Positions 32,091-43,128 of a stretch of DNA of 64,000 bases are shown here, in pieces. The stretch spans positions 248,001 through 312,000 of the forward strand of contig JAWZXG010000024.1 of NCBI GenBank assembly GCA_037178625.1, read 5' to 3'. The notes below the pieces were generated by a model. That model had not been told where the DNA came from. It was given only the letters and a program-made list of their open reading frames with translations, and made no database searches. How positions within the stretch are numbered: the first letter of the stretch is position 1; each line of letters starts with the position of its first letter. This stretch comes from Skeletonema tropicum. Its lineage: Eukaryota > Bacillariophyta > Thalassiosirophyceae > Thalassiosirales > Thalassiosiraceae. The position numbers were made by a program, and so were the translations under genes.

Positions 32091-33647
32091 ATGATCAAGA
32101 GCTCCGCTGCATTCTTAGCACTAGCAGCAGTAAGCGAACTAGCGCCAGGTGGCGTAGTATCTGCTTTCTCCGCAGTGTCACCAGCTGCGTTTATTTCTCC
32201 ATCCACATCATCTTCTTTGTGTCGACGAAAGCATCTTAATGCAGCAACTGCTACTACTCGAAGTAGATCATCGTATCTACGTCTCTCCTCAAGCTCGGCC
32301 GATCAAGATGATAACGTCGATGATGATGACGCCTACGCCGATCTTAAAAAGGACTATCCAGATTTAGAATTTGTCAACTACAACGATCCAGAATACCGAA
32401 TGGATCGTGGCCTTGGTGATGATGATCTCGATGAAGCCTACCTCACCACCGACAAGAATGATGATGAGACACTTGCCGAAATTGAACGAATGAGGGAAGA
32501 ACGCCGTCGTAAGAATGATGAATATCAGTTTGAAACATATCATGCCGATGTGTTGCGTGGTGGGGAAGTTTGTCTGGGTGAGTGGTCGGTGTATCAAACG
32601 GATACGTTTATGGGTGAGGAGGTTGTCAAGGGAAGGAATGAAGCGGCAATGGGCGTGCCAAGGTTGTTGAGATGGGATAAGGTGTTGAAGGTGGTGAGTT
32701 GCGGGAGCAAAATCGAGGTGGAGAATCCGATGGAGAAGGATGATGCAGAATGGATGAGAGTGGATGGTGAACGTATTGTCCATGAAGAACGATTGGCAAC
32801 ATTGGATGATTTTCCATCGTTAATGACACGAAGTGATGATGAAGAGGTGGAGGAATTAGTTTGGGAGGAAGAGGAAGTGTTACATGTCGAGAAAACGTAT
32901 TGGCCTCGGGAGATGAGTTCATTAGATTTTCGTGGAGCAGGGGGCAGCATGTGTGTTGGAAAGGCTTACACTATTTGTGATACTGTACCGTTGGTACTGA
33001 AGGAAGGGTACGAGAATAATGTATTGGAAAGACATGAGGGACCATTTAGTGAAATGAGGGCTGAATTGGGATTACAGTCTGATTCGATGAGATTTCGGGT
33101 GAAGTTGGACTATGCTTTGTTGGATGAGGATGAAGAGTCAGCTGATGCAACTGCACCACCACCGTTGCATTTGCGCACACTTACAATCTGCCGTGAGACA
33201 TTAGATGGATACTGGCCTAATCCTGCCGACAATGAGGGAACCACTGATGGTGATGATTCAAAACCTACCGATTCGTTCGTGCGACAAAAGAATCAAAAGG
33301 CCATCACAGAAACACTGTTTGGTCCACCTGGCGCACCTGGTGGTTTGTATGATCCACCTCCTGTCGGTAGCGAAGAACGAGCTACTGAGAACTACATGCT
33401 TTTAGACTTTGAGGGCGGTGCAACACTCTTGCTTCCGCATAGGTTAGATCAAAATACCGATGGTGATAGTCTTGGCTGGGTAACGAGTTTGGATTGGACG
33501 CCTGGGAAGGTACGCTATCAAGTCGACAGGAAAGTGCTAAGTGGATCAAAATTGAAAGGGCTCAAGACATTAGAGCTTAGTGAGGTTCAGAGCGAGGACG
33601 CTGACACGTGGAGACCAAGAGATGGAGGTGCAAATATGAGACAGTAA
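32091..33647 (+). CDS. Plastid-targeted protein of unknown function
   Basis: 518 aa from ATG 32091 (context AACCATG). The N-terminus is a signal peptide followed by VVSAF|SAVSP, which fits the diatom bipartite plastid signal with Phe after the cleavage site. A Ser/Arg-rich transit-like stretch follows (to about residue 70), then an acidic linker. The mature part has repeated beta-strand-like segments, including GEVCLGEWSVYQTDTF, RLLRWDKVLKVV, TLTICRETLDGYWP and NYMLLDFEGGATLLLP. It looks like a soluble beta-rich protein. I do not recognise the family. Confidence 0.75.
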   Translation: MIKSSAAFLALAAVSELAPGGVVSAFSAVSPAAFISPSTSSSLCRRKHLNAATATTRSRSSYLRLSSSSADQDDNVDDDDAYADLKKDYPDLEFVNYNDPEYRMDRGLGDDDLDEAYLTTDKNDDETLAEIERMREERRRKNDEYQFETYHADVLRGGEVCLGEWSVYQTDTFMGEEVVKGRNEAAMGVPRLLRWDKVLKVVSCGSKIEVENPMEKDDAEWMRVDGERIVHEERLATLDDFPSLMTRSDDEEVEELVWEEEEVLHVEKTYWPREMSSLDFRGAGGSMCVGKAYTICDTVPLVLKEGYENNVLERHEGPFSEMRAELGLQSDSMRFRVKLDYALLDEDEESADATAPPPLHLRTLTICRETLDGYWPNPADNEGTTDGDDSKPTDSFVRQKNQKAITETLFGPPGAPGGLYDPPPVGSEERATENYMLLDFEGGATLLLPHRLDQNTDGDSLGWVTSLDWTPGKVRYQVDRKVLSGSKLKGLKTLELSEVQSEDADTWRPRDGGANMRQ

Positions 33648-33794
33648 ACAATAGTACATTGTATGGCACTTTGTATCCTATTGTTTCGTGTCTACCATAT
33701 TGTACAATCAGTAGTACCGACAAAAGTCAGTACTTGTGACCTTTCTTCGTTGTGACGAACAAGCATATGTACCGTAACTATCTCGAGCAATTGC

Positions 33795-34418
33795 TTATTT
33801 CGATTCATTATCACTCTCCCAAGGCCACGCCACACCCACACGACCCCGTTTGTCTTCCTCATCCTTGATGTTAATCCAACTGTCAGCATCATAGCTCTCT
33901 TCTGCCAAAGACTGTTCATCATTTCCATTTGATGTAGTGGATTTTCTACTGTATCCAACCATCGCTTCAAGCTGCCGAAGTCGACGCTCTCCATCTTGAA
34001 AGGCCATAGTCTTTGAGAGATTATCTGTGCCCTTTTTGATACCCAATTGGTACGACAATCTAACCTCTTCTAAAGCTGCCCTACACTCTCCGGTTGTAGG
34101 TTTATCTCCATTGCCAGATGTGGATGATGTATTATTCCCATCTACAAAGTGAGCCAGGCGAATAAAATTGCGATATTGCTTGCGTACCTTGGCGCGATGC
34201 ATAAAGTCAGCAAGGGATGGCACAGAGTCCTTATCATCATTAGGTAGTTGTCTCCGACGAGTTCTTCGTTTTGGTTGCTGTGATTTTGTAACAGTGATAT
34301 TATCTTCATCGGAGTTTGATGACGAAAATGTGGCGCAAGATAACGCAGAGCGGTTCAGTCGTCGGCAGGCCGATCCCAACGGTGAAAATTTGGATATTGT
34401 TGCGTACGCACTCATCAT
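33795..34418 (-). CDS. LYR-motif (complex I LYR) protein, probably mitochondrial
   Basis: 207 aa. The N-terminus (MMSAYATISKFSPLGSACRR) is Ser/Ala/Arg-rich without acidic residues, fitting a mitochondrial presequence. A basic linker follows, then the Complex1_LYR-like helical core with KQYRNFIRLAHF (about residue 80) and ECRAALEEVRLSYQLGIKKG (about 110). LYR proteins assist Fe-S cluster transfer or assembly of respiratory complexes and mitoribosomes. The acidic, Asn/Ser-rich tail is poorly structured. It is transcribed divergently from the carrier gene at 34654. Confidence 0.65.
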   Translation of the reverse strand: MMSAYATISKFSPLGSACRRLNRSALSCATFSSSNSDEDNITVTKSQQPKRRTRRRQLPNDDKDSVPSLADFMHRAKVRKQYRNFIRLAHFVDGNNTSSTSGNGDKPTTGECRAALEEVRLSYQLGIKKGTDNLSKTMAFQDGERRLRQLEAMVGYSRKSTTSNGNDEQSLAEESYDADSWINIKDEEDKRGRVGVAWPWESDNESK

Positions 34419-34653
34419 GGATGGTGACTATCTCTCTCTCTCTCTAGCCAATGGCAACACATACAAGAGCTGCAGTTTTGTAAGAAGTTTGATTGATAGC
34501 TTTTGGTAAGTAGCGATGAAGCGCTGATTCATCGTCATGCTCCCGCGCAAAAAAGGATTGCTGCTTGCGACCACGAAAAGAGAACGCTCATATGCAGCGT
34601 AAGCAGTCGAGCGTCATGGCACTACTTACGTTTCCTCTGCTACACAAATCATC
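34419..34653. promoter_or_regulatory. Divergent promoter region
   Basis: 235 bp shared by the LYR gene (-) and the membrane carrier gene (+). It contains a (CT)n run at about 34430-34446. No TATA box was assigned. Confidence 0.45.
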
Positions 34654-36216
34654 ATGTCGGAAGCAATAACATCGGTTCTAATAGCATCAGCATCTGCTGT
34701 AGCCAAGGTGTTTGTAATCGGATTAATTGGATATGTCAGTGCAATTCACCCAAAAGCTGATCCGATACTTCCTGGTTCAGCTATGAATGCAATCTCGAAG
34801 ATGAACTTCAATTTGCTCATTATACCATTGGTATATTCGGCGCTCGCATCAGGCGTTACACCTTCAGCTCTTGGGTCTCTTTGGATAGTTCTAGTTTCTG
34901 GTATTGGAGTGATATGTCTATCATATGCAGTTGCATCTGTGCTTGGAAAACTACCCTTCTTTCGAGTCGAAGATAGAACCGATTTTGATGCTCTGAAAAT
35001 AGCAGCAGCATTTCCCAATATTGTGGCGTTACCTATTCTGATATTTCCAACTCTCTGTGAGTTTCCAGTGGTGTACAATGCATTCTACGAGGGTGGAGTT
35101 GAAAGTAGTACCGATGGAGAAAAGTACAAGAGTTGTGTGGATGAATCCAACGCTATGATCTTTGTCTACTTCTTCGCGTGGAATTTATTGTACTGGATTA
35201 TTGGATATCCAACATTGGTTGCAGCTGGAAAGAAACGTCAGATGATGAATGATACAACAGAGCCTCATGATCCGCCTTCAGACACAACAACAACTTTCAG
35301 TAATGAAGAGATACAAGTGAAAATTGATATTGAAGGTAACAACGAAGAACAGCAAAGCAATAACAGCACAGCTGCATCAATACCTGACGGTACAGACGAC
35401 AATATTGCACCCACACTGGATGACCAGAATGAAAGTGAAGCTAGAAATCGATTCAAGGGCTTCCTAACACTGCTGATAAATGCAATAATACAAACTCTCA
35501 AGAGTCCTGGCTTCGTTGCCATGGTCCTTGGTGTCATCACAGCTTGTATACCTCCTCTCAGGGATGCACTATTTGAAACTGGTGGTCCACTAAGATTTCT
35601 GGGTTCGGCTTTACAAAGTCTTGGGAGCGCTGGAGCTTCAGTTGGAACTTTGGTTGTAGCTGCCAGTCTTGTCCACCAAGCGGATGCTGGAGAAAACTCG
35701 CCAGCGCAAAGCTCTGATGATACGGAAGTAGGCACAATGAATGTGTCTACATCTAACAATGACAATGGGCATTCCACCAGCATGGGTAGCGCTACCAATT
35801 TTCGAGAATCCACGAGAAGAAGACGATCATCACTCTCACAACTAAGTACCAGGGTAATGAATGCAATCAAAAAACGCAAACCTACACTACCGATGCATTT
35901 CTGGTTTTGTGTTTCAAGGCTGATTGTTACACCAGCAATTGTGTGTCTTCTCATTATCGCTGGTGATTGCGGTGGTATATTGGATGGATTTCCCAACCTA
36001 GCCAAGCTAGTTGTGATTGTCAATTCATGCTTACCTGGAGCACAGCTGATTGTGATTACTCTCAAGTCGAGAGGCTTATCAGAAAGTGCATCAATCGTTG
36101 CGCAAGTTTATCTACCATCCTACCTGTTGTCGGTAGTAACAATTGCAGCGTGGACAGCACTGGGACTGATAATAACGACACCGAGTGAGGATGGGTCGTC
36201 GTTTTGCAATCGATAA
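34654..36216 (+). CDS. Auxin-efflux-carrier family (PIN/PILS-like) membrane transporter
   Basis: 520 aa, single exon. About five N-terminal transmembrane helices (from VAKVFVIGLIGYVSAI; KMNFNLLIIPLVYSALA; ALKIAAAFPNIVALPILIF) precede a hydrophilic acidic loop (about 195-270). Further helices follow (GFVAMVLGVITACIPPLRD; GSAGASVGTLVVAASLV), then a second loop (about 340-405) and a C-terminal bundle containing FWFCVSRLIVTPAIVCLLII and NSCLPGAQLIVITLK. The inverted-repeat layout with PNIVALPI and the C-terminal P-x-A motifs matches the Mem_trans family. Plant PILS members sit in the ER and move auxins. The substrate in this organism is unknown. Confidence 0.85.
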   Translation: MSEAITSVLIASASAVAKVFVIGLIGYVSAIHPKADPILPGSAMNAISKMNFNLLIIPLVYSALASGVTPSALGSLWIVLVSGIGVICLSYAVASVLGKLPFFRVEDRTDFDALKIAAAFPNIVALPILIFPTLCEFPVVYNAFYEGGVESSTDGEKYKSCVDESNAMIFVYFFAWNLLYWIIGYPTLVAAGKKRQMMNDTTEPHDPPSDTTTTFSNEEIQVKIDIEGNNEEQQSNNSTAASIPDGTDDNIAPTLDDQNESEARNRFKGFLTLLINAIIQTLKSPGFVAMVLGVITACIPPLRDALFETGGPLRFLGSALQSLGSAGASVGTLVVAASLVHQADAGENSPAQSSDDTEVGTMNVSTSNNDNGHSTSMGSATNFRESTRRRRSSLSQLSTRVMNAIKKRKPTLPMHFWFCVSRLIVTPAIVCLLIIAGDCGGILDGFPNLAKLVVIVNSCLPGAQLIVITLKSRGLSESASIVAQVYLPSYLLSVVTIAAWTALGLIITTPSEDGSSFCNR

Positions 36217-36470
36217 ACACAGGTACACTATATCTATTGATCATAATATTCAATACCAATACATAGACTAACATCATACATGTATTTAGAACCGAAACAA
36301 GATGAATGACTCTCAGAAGAATATAACTTCGCGTGTCGTCAATTGTTACAAAGCATCCTCGCTCAAGCAATTCTTTCTCTATCTCTCTAGAGAGATGGGA
36401 CGGATACTTGGACAAGGCGCACAGAAGAGTTTGCTACTTGGAAAGAGTTCGCGCCATGTGGGAGTTACAA

Positions 36471-36499
36471 TAGGGTTAGGGTCTGCGGTTAGGGTTAGT
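36471..36499. repeat. Short degenerate telomere-like tract
   Basis: Two TAGGGTTAGGGT-like blocks separated by CTGCGG. It is too short to call a telomere remnant with certainty. Confidence 0.5.
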
Positions 36500-36634
36500 T
36501 TTTTTTTCACACGACACGCGTCCTAATCTGTTCTTGCTTCATTATGATCTTGCCATACGGTGCATCAATGAACCCTTCGAACCCTATGGTACCAACCTCG
36601 AGCACATAAAAGGAGAACGCAGCAAAAATACACA

Positions 36635-37663
36635 ATGGAGCGGATAAGTAACTCGGTAACATTCAGAGGAGACATCCATGATGAAGCAGGGAGCTTGAAA
36701 GCACCTCTGCTCAGCAGAAATCAAACTTTCAATTCAACATCCGAGATTACAGTTTACAGCACGGCAGTACCAGAGCCGCCGGCACAGTTTTCGGGCACAG
36801 ACAAAATAATCGGCGGAATAGTAGCACTCGTCTTGGCCGCTGGAGTAGCTGCTTCTGCTGCAGCCATGATCGAGGTCCATCAAATTGTAGTTTATGTAGC
36901 AGGAGCCTTCAGTATACTGAATGTGCCACTCGTGGCAGATGCTCAATACAAAATGGCCAAGCAAGTCGGACTACGTGTCGCATCTAACTCGTTACGTGAA
37001 CAAGCTGAATTACTCAAGAAAGAGAGACAGATATTAAAAGATGAAATTGATGAACTTCAATCTCTGGTCAATAGTCTCGACGGCATCGAAGAGGAACTGA
37101 ATCAAATTTGTAAGACGCAAGGCTACAACTGCGATAACATGGTGTCACTCGTCAAAGAGAATGAATTCACCTTGATGCAGATGCGCAAGTGCTTGAGAGA
37201 AGTTGCCATGGTGGATGTCACAAGGATTGTATTGACCCATGATCGCGATAACGACAGAAAGATTTGTGAGAAGGAGTTGAGTAAACTGGTGATTGCTATC
37301 CGAATACGACTAGAGGCGCAGGGTATTGATTTGGACATAGACAAGTTCAAGGCTATGGTAAGGAAAGATGATGATGTTGCACATGTCATCCGATCGTTGG
37401 GCAAGATCATGTTCGATGATCATTTTGATCCAGATCGACTCTCTGTCGCTGACCAGTCGTCCTATGAAGAAGAGGAAAATCTCATGTCCATGTTTGTAGT
37501 CCAGGACAGGTATACAAAAGGATCAGTGGCAAAGGCAAGAGGATCATTCATTTCATTGTCTTCAAATCTTGTGCCTCATCGTCGAGCACACAGTGGCAGG
37601 GAAATGTCAGATATGAGCGATGTCAGTCGTCAGGATCTCTGGCTGGCTCACTCTTACGTTTGA
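36635..37663 (+). CDS. Membrane protein with coiled coil and EF-hand-like loop
   Basis: 342 aa, single exon. A polar N-terminus (1-55) precedes two adjacent hydrophobic segments (IIGGIVALVLAAGVAASAAA and HQIVVYVAGAFSILNVPLV, about 60-105). A coiled coil follows (SLREQAELLKKERQILKDEI, about 120-165). The loop DRDNDRKICEKE (about residue 205) fits the D-x-D-x-D-x-x-I-x-x-x-E calcium-binding EF-hand pattern, but I see only one convincing loop. The C-terminal 60 residues are Ser/Arg-rich. A calcium-responsive membrane-tethered role is inference only. Confidence 0.65.
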   Translation: MERISNSVTFRGDIHDEAGSLKAPLLSRNQTFNSTSEITVYSTAVPEPPAQFSGTDKIIGGIVALVLAAGVAASAAAMIEVHQIVVYVAGAFSILNVPLVADAQYKMAKQVGLRVASNSLREQAELLKKERQILKDEIDELQSLVNSLDGIEEELNQICKTQGYNCDNMVSLVKENEFTLMQMRKCLREVAMVDVTRIVLTHDRDNDRKICEKELSKLVIAIRIRLEAQGIDLDIDKFKAMVRKDDDVAHVIRSLGKIMFDDHFDPDRLSVADQSSYEEEENLMSMFVVQDRYTKGSVAKARGSFISLSSNLVPHRRAHSGREMSDMSDVSRQDLWLAHSYV

Positions 37664-38932
37664 TGTGTAACAGTCACGTTTGCAAATTTTTACAATATCA
37701 TTATTTAAACTCATAGAATTTTTATGTTACAACAAGAGTATTACTTAGCATGCTGAATATGTTGTTCACATATCCAGCCACTTTTTACCACACTCGCGAA
37801 CACTATCCATTCACCAATGAAGAAGCTTGCATGTCTGAAGTAAAGTAGCAAAGTAACACCTTTTGACCCAACTAAAATCTTACCACACGACCCATAAGAT
37901 GGAATATTAACACCAGATTCATAATTGAACCACAGCATCTCCAGCACCAGCACGCACATACCCGTCCCGCAGAATTCGATAAAAAGATATCGAAGTTATG
38001 TCTTTTGAGGTCGCCCAGCAACGTTAGAGTTAACGTCGGAGCCAGTCACAGGATGGAGTCTTATTTTCACCACCTCCACAACACAGTTTGGACACTTTTC
38101 CGGTGTCCCAGCACCAGAGTAGGCCGTTCTAGTTTTTGGTCGTAAATTGTGGTAATTTACCAGTTCCTGCCAAAAATAATGGCCGGTTCCTTTCTCAGCA
38201 TGATGAAGGGATATACCATGCGAGGGCTTGAAGTTTCCCCTATGTTACACTGTCAAGGCATTCTGTTGCGAGTCTAATTGAAACGATGACAAGTCTCTGA
38301 CTAGCCCGAGTAATTCTGTCTTGGAGTCACCCTCAATGTCCCTGCCGCAATTTATGTTATCCTTGATGGTCTTGTGGATGTAGACCACCGTAACGATGGT
38401 AAGGCAAAAGATCATGGTTAGGGGGGATAGATGCTTTCACGTTTAGTTCGTTAGTTAGTGGCAAGGGTGGAGACGGCGGAGGCAGAGTAGTAGAGAGTAG
38501 TCGTGGTGTTCTGGTGCAGAAAAATACCATTGTGGAGTGGGAGTGCCGTCGCTTCGCGGAATTTGGCGTTGCGTGGTGACGCGTTGTTTTCTCTATTGAT
38601 TCCTACGTCATTGAATGTCAAAGTGGCGGGAAAATATAGGGACTAAAACTGTCACAAACAGCGCGTGATTTGAACTGATTCCGCTGATTTGATGAGACAG
38701 TTAGTGCCGATGCGATTCGTTCTTCGAAAAAAAGAAAACACAGCCTTGCCTTGATTTATTTGCTTTCTTGCTCACCAACGCGCCGCACCATCAACGCCCA
38801 GCCTCGCCCAGCGCCCAGCGCAATAACAAAGCCAACACAACAAACCGGGCGAAAGCGTTGGTATTGTGTTTGACAGAGAGCCCAGTCCGACTATCGCAGC
38901 ACCTAATAATACAAGCTACACACGGCTACATC
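37664..38932. other. Intergenic region, no gene seen
   Basis: About 1.27 kb. Short frames lack domain or codon support. The final 200 bp are C/A-rich leader of the desaturase gene. No repeat copies elsewhere in the window were noticed. Confidence 0.5.
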
Positions 38933-40530
38933 ATGCCGCCTCATATTCCCGAATCAGAAGACGATGTCATTGTCCTCCAGAGATCCGTTTCGTCTGAGTC
39001 AGCGTTGCCAACAGATCCAGATTCATCCAATAAGCAACTGCCGCACTCAATTTCTCGCCAGAGTGGTCAATATACAGTAGAAGAAGTTGCGAGACATAAT
39101 AAAAAGGATGATGCATGGCTTATTTATAACAATCAAGTGTTGGATGTTTCCAAATGGGTGAGTAATTCTACCTGCAATCGCTGTTGACTCCCTTCAGTGT
39201 CATTGTTTTCTTTCTCACAAACAATTCATTCATTCACTCCACACTAATTTAAAATCTCTCTCCAACACAACAGGTATCCCATCACCCCGGAGGAGAACAA
39301 ACCATCTACCGCTTCGCCGGCATGGACGCCACAGACGAACTCCGTGCCTTTCATGACGACTGGGTCCTCAAAACGAAGTTACCCCACCTAGTAATTGGAA
39401 CAGTCGTGGATGCACCGCCACCATCCCAATTGGTGCAAGATTTTCGTGAATTGGGGGAGCATTTTGATAAATTGGGATACTTTCATGTCTCCCCGTGGTT
39501 TTATGTACAAAAGATCATGTGGGTAATGAGTTTATTTAGTTGTGTGTTATGGTTGGTGTTAAAGGAAGAGTCAGTTGCAGCCCACATGTTGGGTGCGGTA
39601 GTATTGGGAATATTCTGGCAACAATTTGCCTTTGTCGGGCATGATTGTGGTCACATGAGTGCACGAACACATGCACGGGATCACATTGATGTCGTCAATT
39701 TGGGTGCACTTGTAACTTTTTTCAATGGGATATCGGTAGCGTGGTGGAAGGCTACGCACAATGTTCATCATGCTGTGCCCAATACGGTGGATTGTGATCC
39801 GGATATTGCGCATTTGCCAGTGTTTGCACTGCATAAGAAGATGTTTGAGAGTCTGTTTAATAAGTATCATGGTCGTGTGATGGAGTTTGATTGGGCAGCG
39901 AGGAATATTTTTGTGCCGTATCAGCATGTTTGGTATTACCCTATCATGGCATTTGCAAGGTGGAACCTTTACATTCAGTCGGTTTTATTCTTGTCACACT
40001 CTAATGATGGACACAAGGGTAGGAACACGTTGGATTTGATGGCTCTATTGGGATTCTTTTGCTGGATGCCAACATTGGCATTGCAGCTCCCATCTTGGAT
40101 GGAGTTTGTAGCCTTTGTCCTTCTCAGCCATGCCGTGGCAGGATTACTCAATGTGCAAATCACTCTATCTCATTTTTCTCAACCCATTTTTGACTCTCCC
40201 GACAAGGAGGGTGTTGCCAATTATGGGGGTGACTTTTTCTCTCGTAATGTCATTTCATCGTTGGATGTGGCTTGTCCCACTTACCTCGATTGGTTTCATG
40301 GCGGACTTCAGTTCCAAACGTTGCATCATCTCTACCCTCGTATAGGTCGTCAGCACCTACGAAAGACGGAGCCATTGATTAGATCGCTTTGCAAGAAGCA
40401 CTCCTTGCCATATTCAAGTAAATCATTCTGGGACTGTAATGTTGACATTGTCAAGACATTGAAGAGTGCTGCATTGGATGCTCGCAAGTGGTCACCATTG
40501 ATTTATGAATCGATGTGCGCTCAAGGATAG
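38933..40530 (+). CDS. Cytochrome b5-fused front-end desaturase, sphingolipid delta-8 type
   Basis: Exon 1 is 38933-39157, the intron 39158-39273 (GTGAGT...ACACAG) and exon 2 39274-40530, giving 493 aa. An N-terminal cytochrome b5 domain (YTVEEVARHNKKDDAWLIYN; heme ligand in HPGGEQ at about 79) precedes the desaturase. The His boxes are HDCGH (about 198), HNVHH and QFQTLHH, with Gln replacing the first His as in front-end desaturases. The block DVACPTYLDWFHGGLQFQ followed by HHLYPRIGRQHLRK is closer, from memory, to fungal and algal delta-8 sphingolipid long-chain-base desaturases than to delta-6 acyl enzymes. Several membrane helices flank the boxes, so it should sit in the ER. Family is certain; regiospecificity is a proposal. 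Confidence 0.85.
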
Positions 40531-40793
40531 ACATGTATATGCTGCGTCAAGATAACATAGAATTCTGTATCTGTATACATTGTGTAAAAGAAAAGACCGA
40601 TTTTGTGTTTCAACCTATTGTAGTGCCAAAAGTTTGAAATAAAGGCAAATGCAATAGATTAATGAGTGTTCAGATGGTTTGCTAGTTTCGATCATCGTGT
40701 AACTTTCCAGCCTCCCATTCAAGCCATTATTTCTATTGATTCAGCAGTGTTTTATTCAACCGAGACATAACCATTTTTTCATCTAAAACTGTT

Positions 40794-41914
40794 TCATGTC
40801 TCCATTTTCGCAACACCACCCTCATCATTTCCAGAAGCAGCAGCGTGCCCATTCATACCCGCCCATCTATTCATAACACCCATCTGATACGCCTGCTCCT
40901 TCTCTCGAATATCCACCGCATCAATCCTAATATTATACATTGCCTGTGAAATCTCATGACGTTTCGCCATGCGACGTTCATGCTCCGCCATACGCTCTTT
41001 CTTCTTCGTGGCATCGTATTGTCGTTTGATTTCCCATCGGCGTTTTTGACGTTTGAGGTTGCGTGTGCCACGTTTTCCGGCACGTGGGGGGATGGCGGCG
41101 TAGGCTTGGGCGAGGAGACGTTCGGTTTCTTCGTCGGAGTATCGTAGTGCTGGGAATTCCCCTCCTTTGAGCTGTGTGATAGTTGATGATGTGAACAATA
41201 GGTAGGTCATTATCAAGTGTTCAAGTGTGTAGAATAGAAGGGATCAGCAAATATTCAAAGGAAATATAACGCAGTACATATCAAGATTTCAACTGCGAAT
41301 GCACCATACTGATACATTGTTCTGCACAGCTAACTCACCTGAGTATTATCCGCTCCCCTCAGCGCAGCCTCCAACTCTGCCTCCCGCTCCTTCCTCTTTC
41401 GATCAATTTTACCACCACGACTCTTTTTTCCAAACGTTTGCTCGCGGACCGTTTGGCCCGTTTCAAATCCACTAACGGAAATTGATTTTTGGAATTCTAC
41501 CCAGGTGCTGTGTTGGGATGTACCGCTTGCAGTGGTGGTTGCTTCTTCATCGACAGGTGTTTGTTGTGCATCTGATAAAGCTTGATCTTCTTCATTTTCT
41601 GATTTGGATGAGAACCACCGGGCCTCATTGTTACCACTGTTATTCAGAATTGAGTTGTTATAAGAGTTGCGGAGAGACGTATTTATCAGATTGCAACCAT
41701 TCCATTGAGCACTCGAAAAAAATTGTGTGGAGGAGGGCGAAGCGTTGAAATGATGTGTTCTTTTTTGGTTCAAAGTGTTTTGAGATGCAGCGATGGACGG
41801 TACAGATGAAAAATAATTTGAAGCGGATATAGGCAAGGCAGCTGCAGCACCACTTGGTGCATGCCCTCTTGAGGAGAGAGCAGCAAGCCTGAGAGCTTTG
41901 GAGGAGGCCATCAT
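40794..41914 (-). CDS. Probable mitochondrial protein, family unknown (two exons)
   Basis: Exon 1 is 41914-41339, the intron 41338-41172 (GTGAGT...CACACAG) and exon 2 41171-40794, giving about 317 aa. I chose ATG 41914 because MMASSKALRLAALSSRG resembles a mitochondrial presequence; an in-frame ATG at 42040 would add 42 residues. Residues about 1-130 are Ser/Asn-rich and variable. The C-terminal part is conserved-looking and very basic: GGEFPALRYSDEETERLLAQ, RKRQKRRW-like and KKKERMAEHERRMAKRHEI. The basic helical tail recalls mitoribosomal proteins, but I cannot name one. It is divergent from the Rab gene. Confidence 0.6.
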
Positions 41915-42417
41915 GGTTGTTTCATTTTTTTTTGAAGAAGCAATAAGCTGCGCGCGGGCTGCGGCTGGAAGCGGGTGCTTTTTGACGGGCGATTCAGACT
42001 CCAAGCGGGGTCTCTTGGACGAAAAGCACATGACCAACATGTCCCCGCATACCGTTTTCGCGTACAACTCCTAAAGTTCACCCTCTAGAGTGATATCATA
42101 GATGGAGTAAATAAATCATCACCTCTTTTAAATGATTTTATTAAATAAAGGGGTATGATTCTTAAATGAGGATGTATTCCGAAAAGTGGTTTCTCCGAGG
42201 GGGCATCCTGTCTTTCGTAGCGAACCTGACGGCAAAATGACCGGAAGAGTGTTGGTTGATGATGTGAGATGTGAGTGAAAATGAAGATATCGCAGATAAG
42301 AGCAGATTTCAAAAACAGGAACGATACCAGCCCCGAGCCCCGTAGTATCGGCTTCAGCGCTCTTTTGGTACGATAGTATTGTAGCACTGGAAGATAGTGT
42401 GTAAACAACTAACAACA

Positions 42418-43128
42418 ATGGACTCTGAATCCTACGACTTCATCTTCAAAATAGTCCTCCTCGGCGACTCCGGCGTAGGCAAATCCAACCTAGTATTCCG
42501 CTTCACAAAAAACGAATTCAACAAGGATTCCAAATCCACCATCGGGGTCGAATTCGCCACCAAGACAGTCCAAATCGAAGATGATAAATTAGTCAAGGCA
42601 CAAATTTGGGATACCGCCGGACAAGAGCGCTATCGGTCCATCGCATCGAGTTATTATCGGGGAGCGGTGGGCGCACTGTTGGTGTATGATGTGACGGACC
42701 GTAACTCGTTTAATCATGTGCCCATGTGGCTCAAGGAGGTGGAGGAGAATGCGGAAAAGGATTGTTTAATTATGTTGGTGGGGAATAAGATGGATTTGCA
42801 CGAACAGCGCACGGTGTTTGTAAGGGATGGGAGGTCGTTTGCGAGGAAGAATGGGTTGGCCTTTATTGAGACGAGTGCGTTGGATGCTACGGGCGTTGAT
42901 ACGGCGTTTCAGAGAATTTTGCAAGAGATTTATAAGACACAGACCAAGAAACAGTTGAAGGCGCAGGGTGGTGGCGATACGAAGGGGGGTGCTGGTGGAG
43001 CTGGGGCGGGAGGAGCACAGCCGGCGAGGGGGCAGACTATTTCACTGTCCGCTTCTCCGCAGGATGGTCCTGGGCAGATGCAGCAGAGGAAGGGATGCTG
43101 TGCTGGTGGTGGAGGAGGAGGACAATAG
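42418..43128 (+). CDS. Rab11/RabA-like small GTPase
   Basis: 236 aa, single exon, start ACAACAATGG. The P-loop is GDSGVGKS, switch I has STIGVEF, switch II is [11 protein letters not shown], and the guanine-specificity motifs are NKMD and [24 protein letters not shown] and the switch region resemble the Rab11/RabA branch, which acts in recycling and trans-Golgi traffic. A Gly/Ala/Gln-rich hypervariable region follows. The prenylatable Cys pair (KGCC) is followed by eight residues, AGGGGGGQ, which is longer than usual CC, CXC or CCXX ends. Confidence 0.92.
   Translation: MDSESYDFIFKIVLLGDSGVGKSNLVFRFTKNEFNKDSKSTIGVEFATKTVQIEDDKLVKAQIWDTAGQERYRSIASSYYRGAVGALLVYDVTDRNSFNHVPMWLKEVEENAEKDCLIMLVGNKMDLHEQRTVFVRDGRSFARKNGLAFIETSALDATGVDTAFQRILQEIYKTQTKKQLKAQGGGDTKGGAGGAGAGGAQPARGQTISLSASPQDGPGQMQQRKGCCAGGGGGGQ

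Noticed and set aside
38768..38932. Longer N-terminus for the desaturase
   Set aside because: The upstream open frame has no ATG. The first in-frame ATG is 38933 and fits the cytochrome b5 domain spacing.
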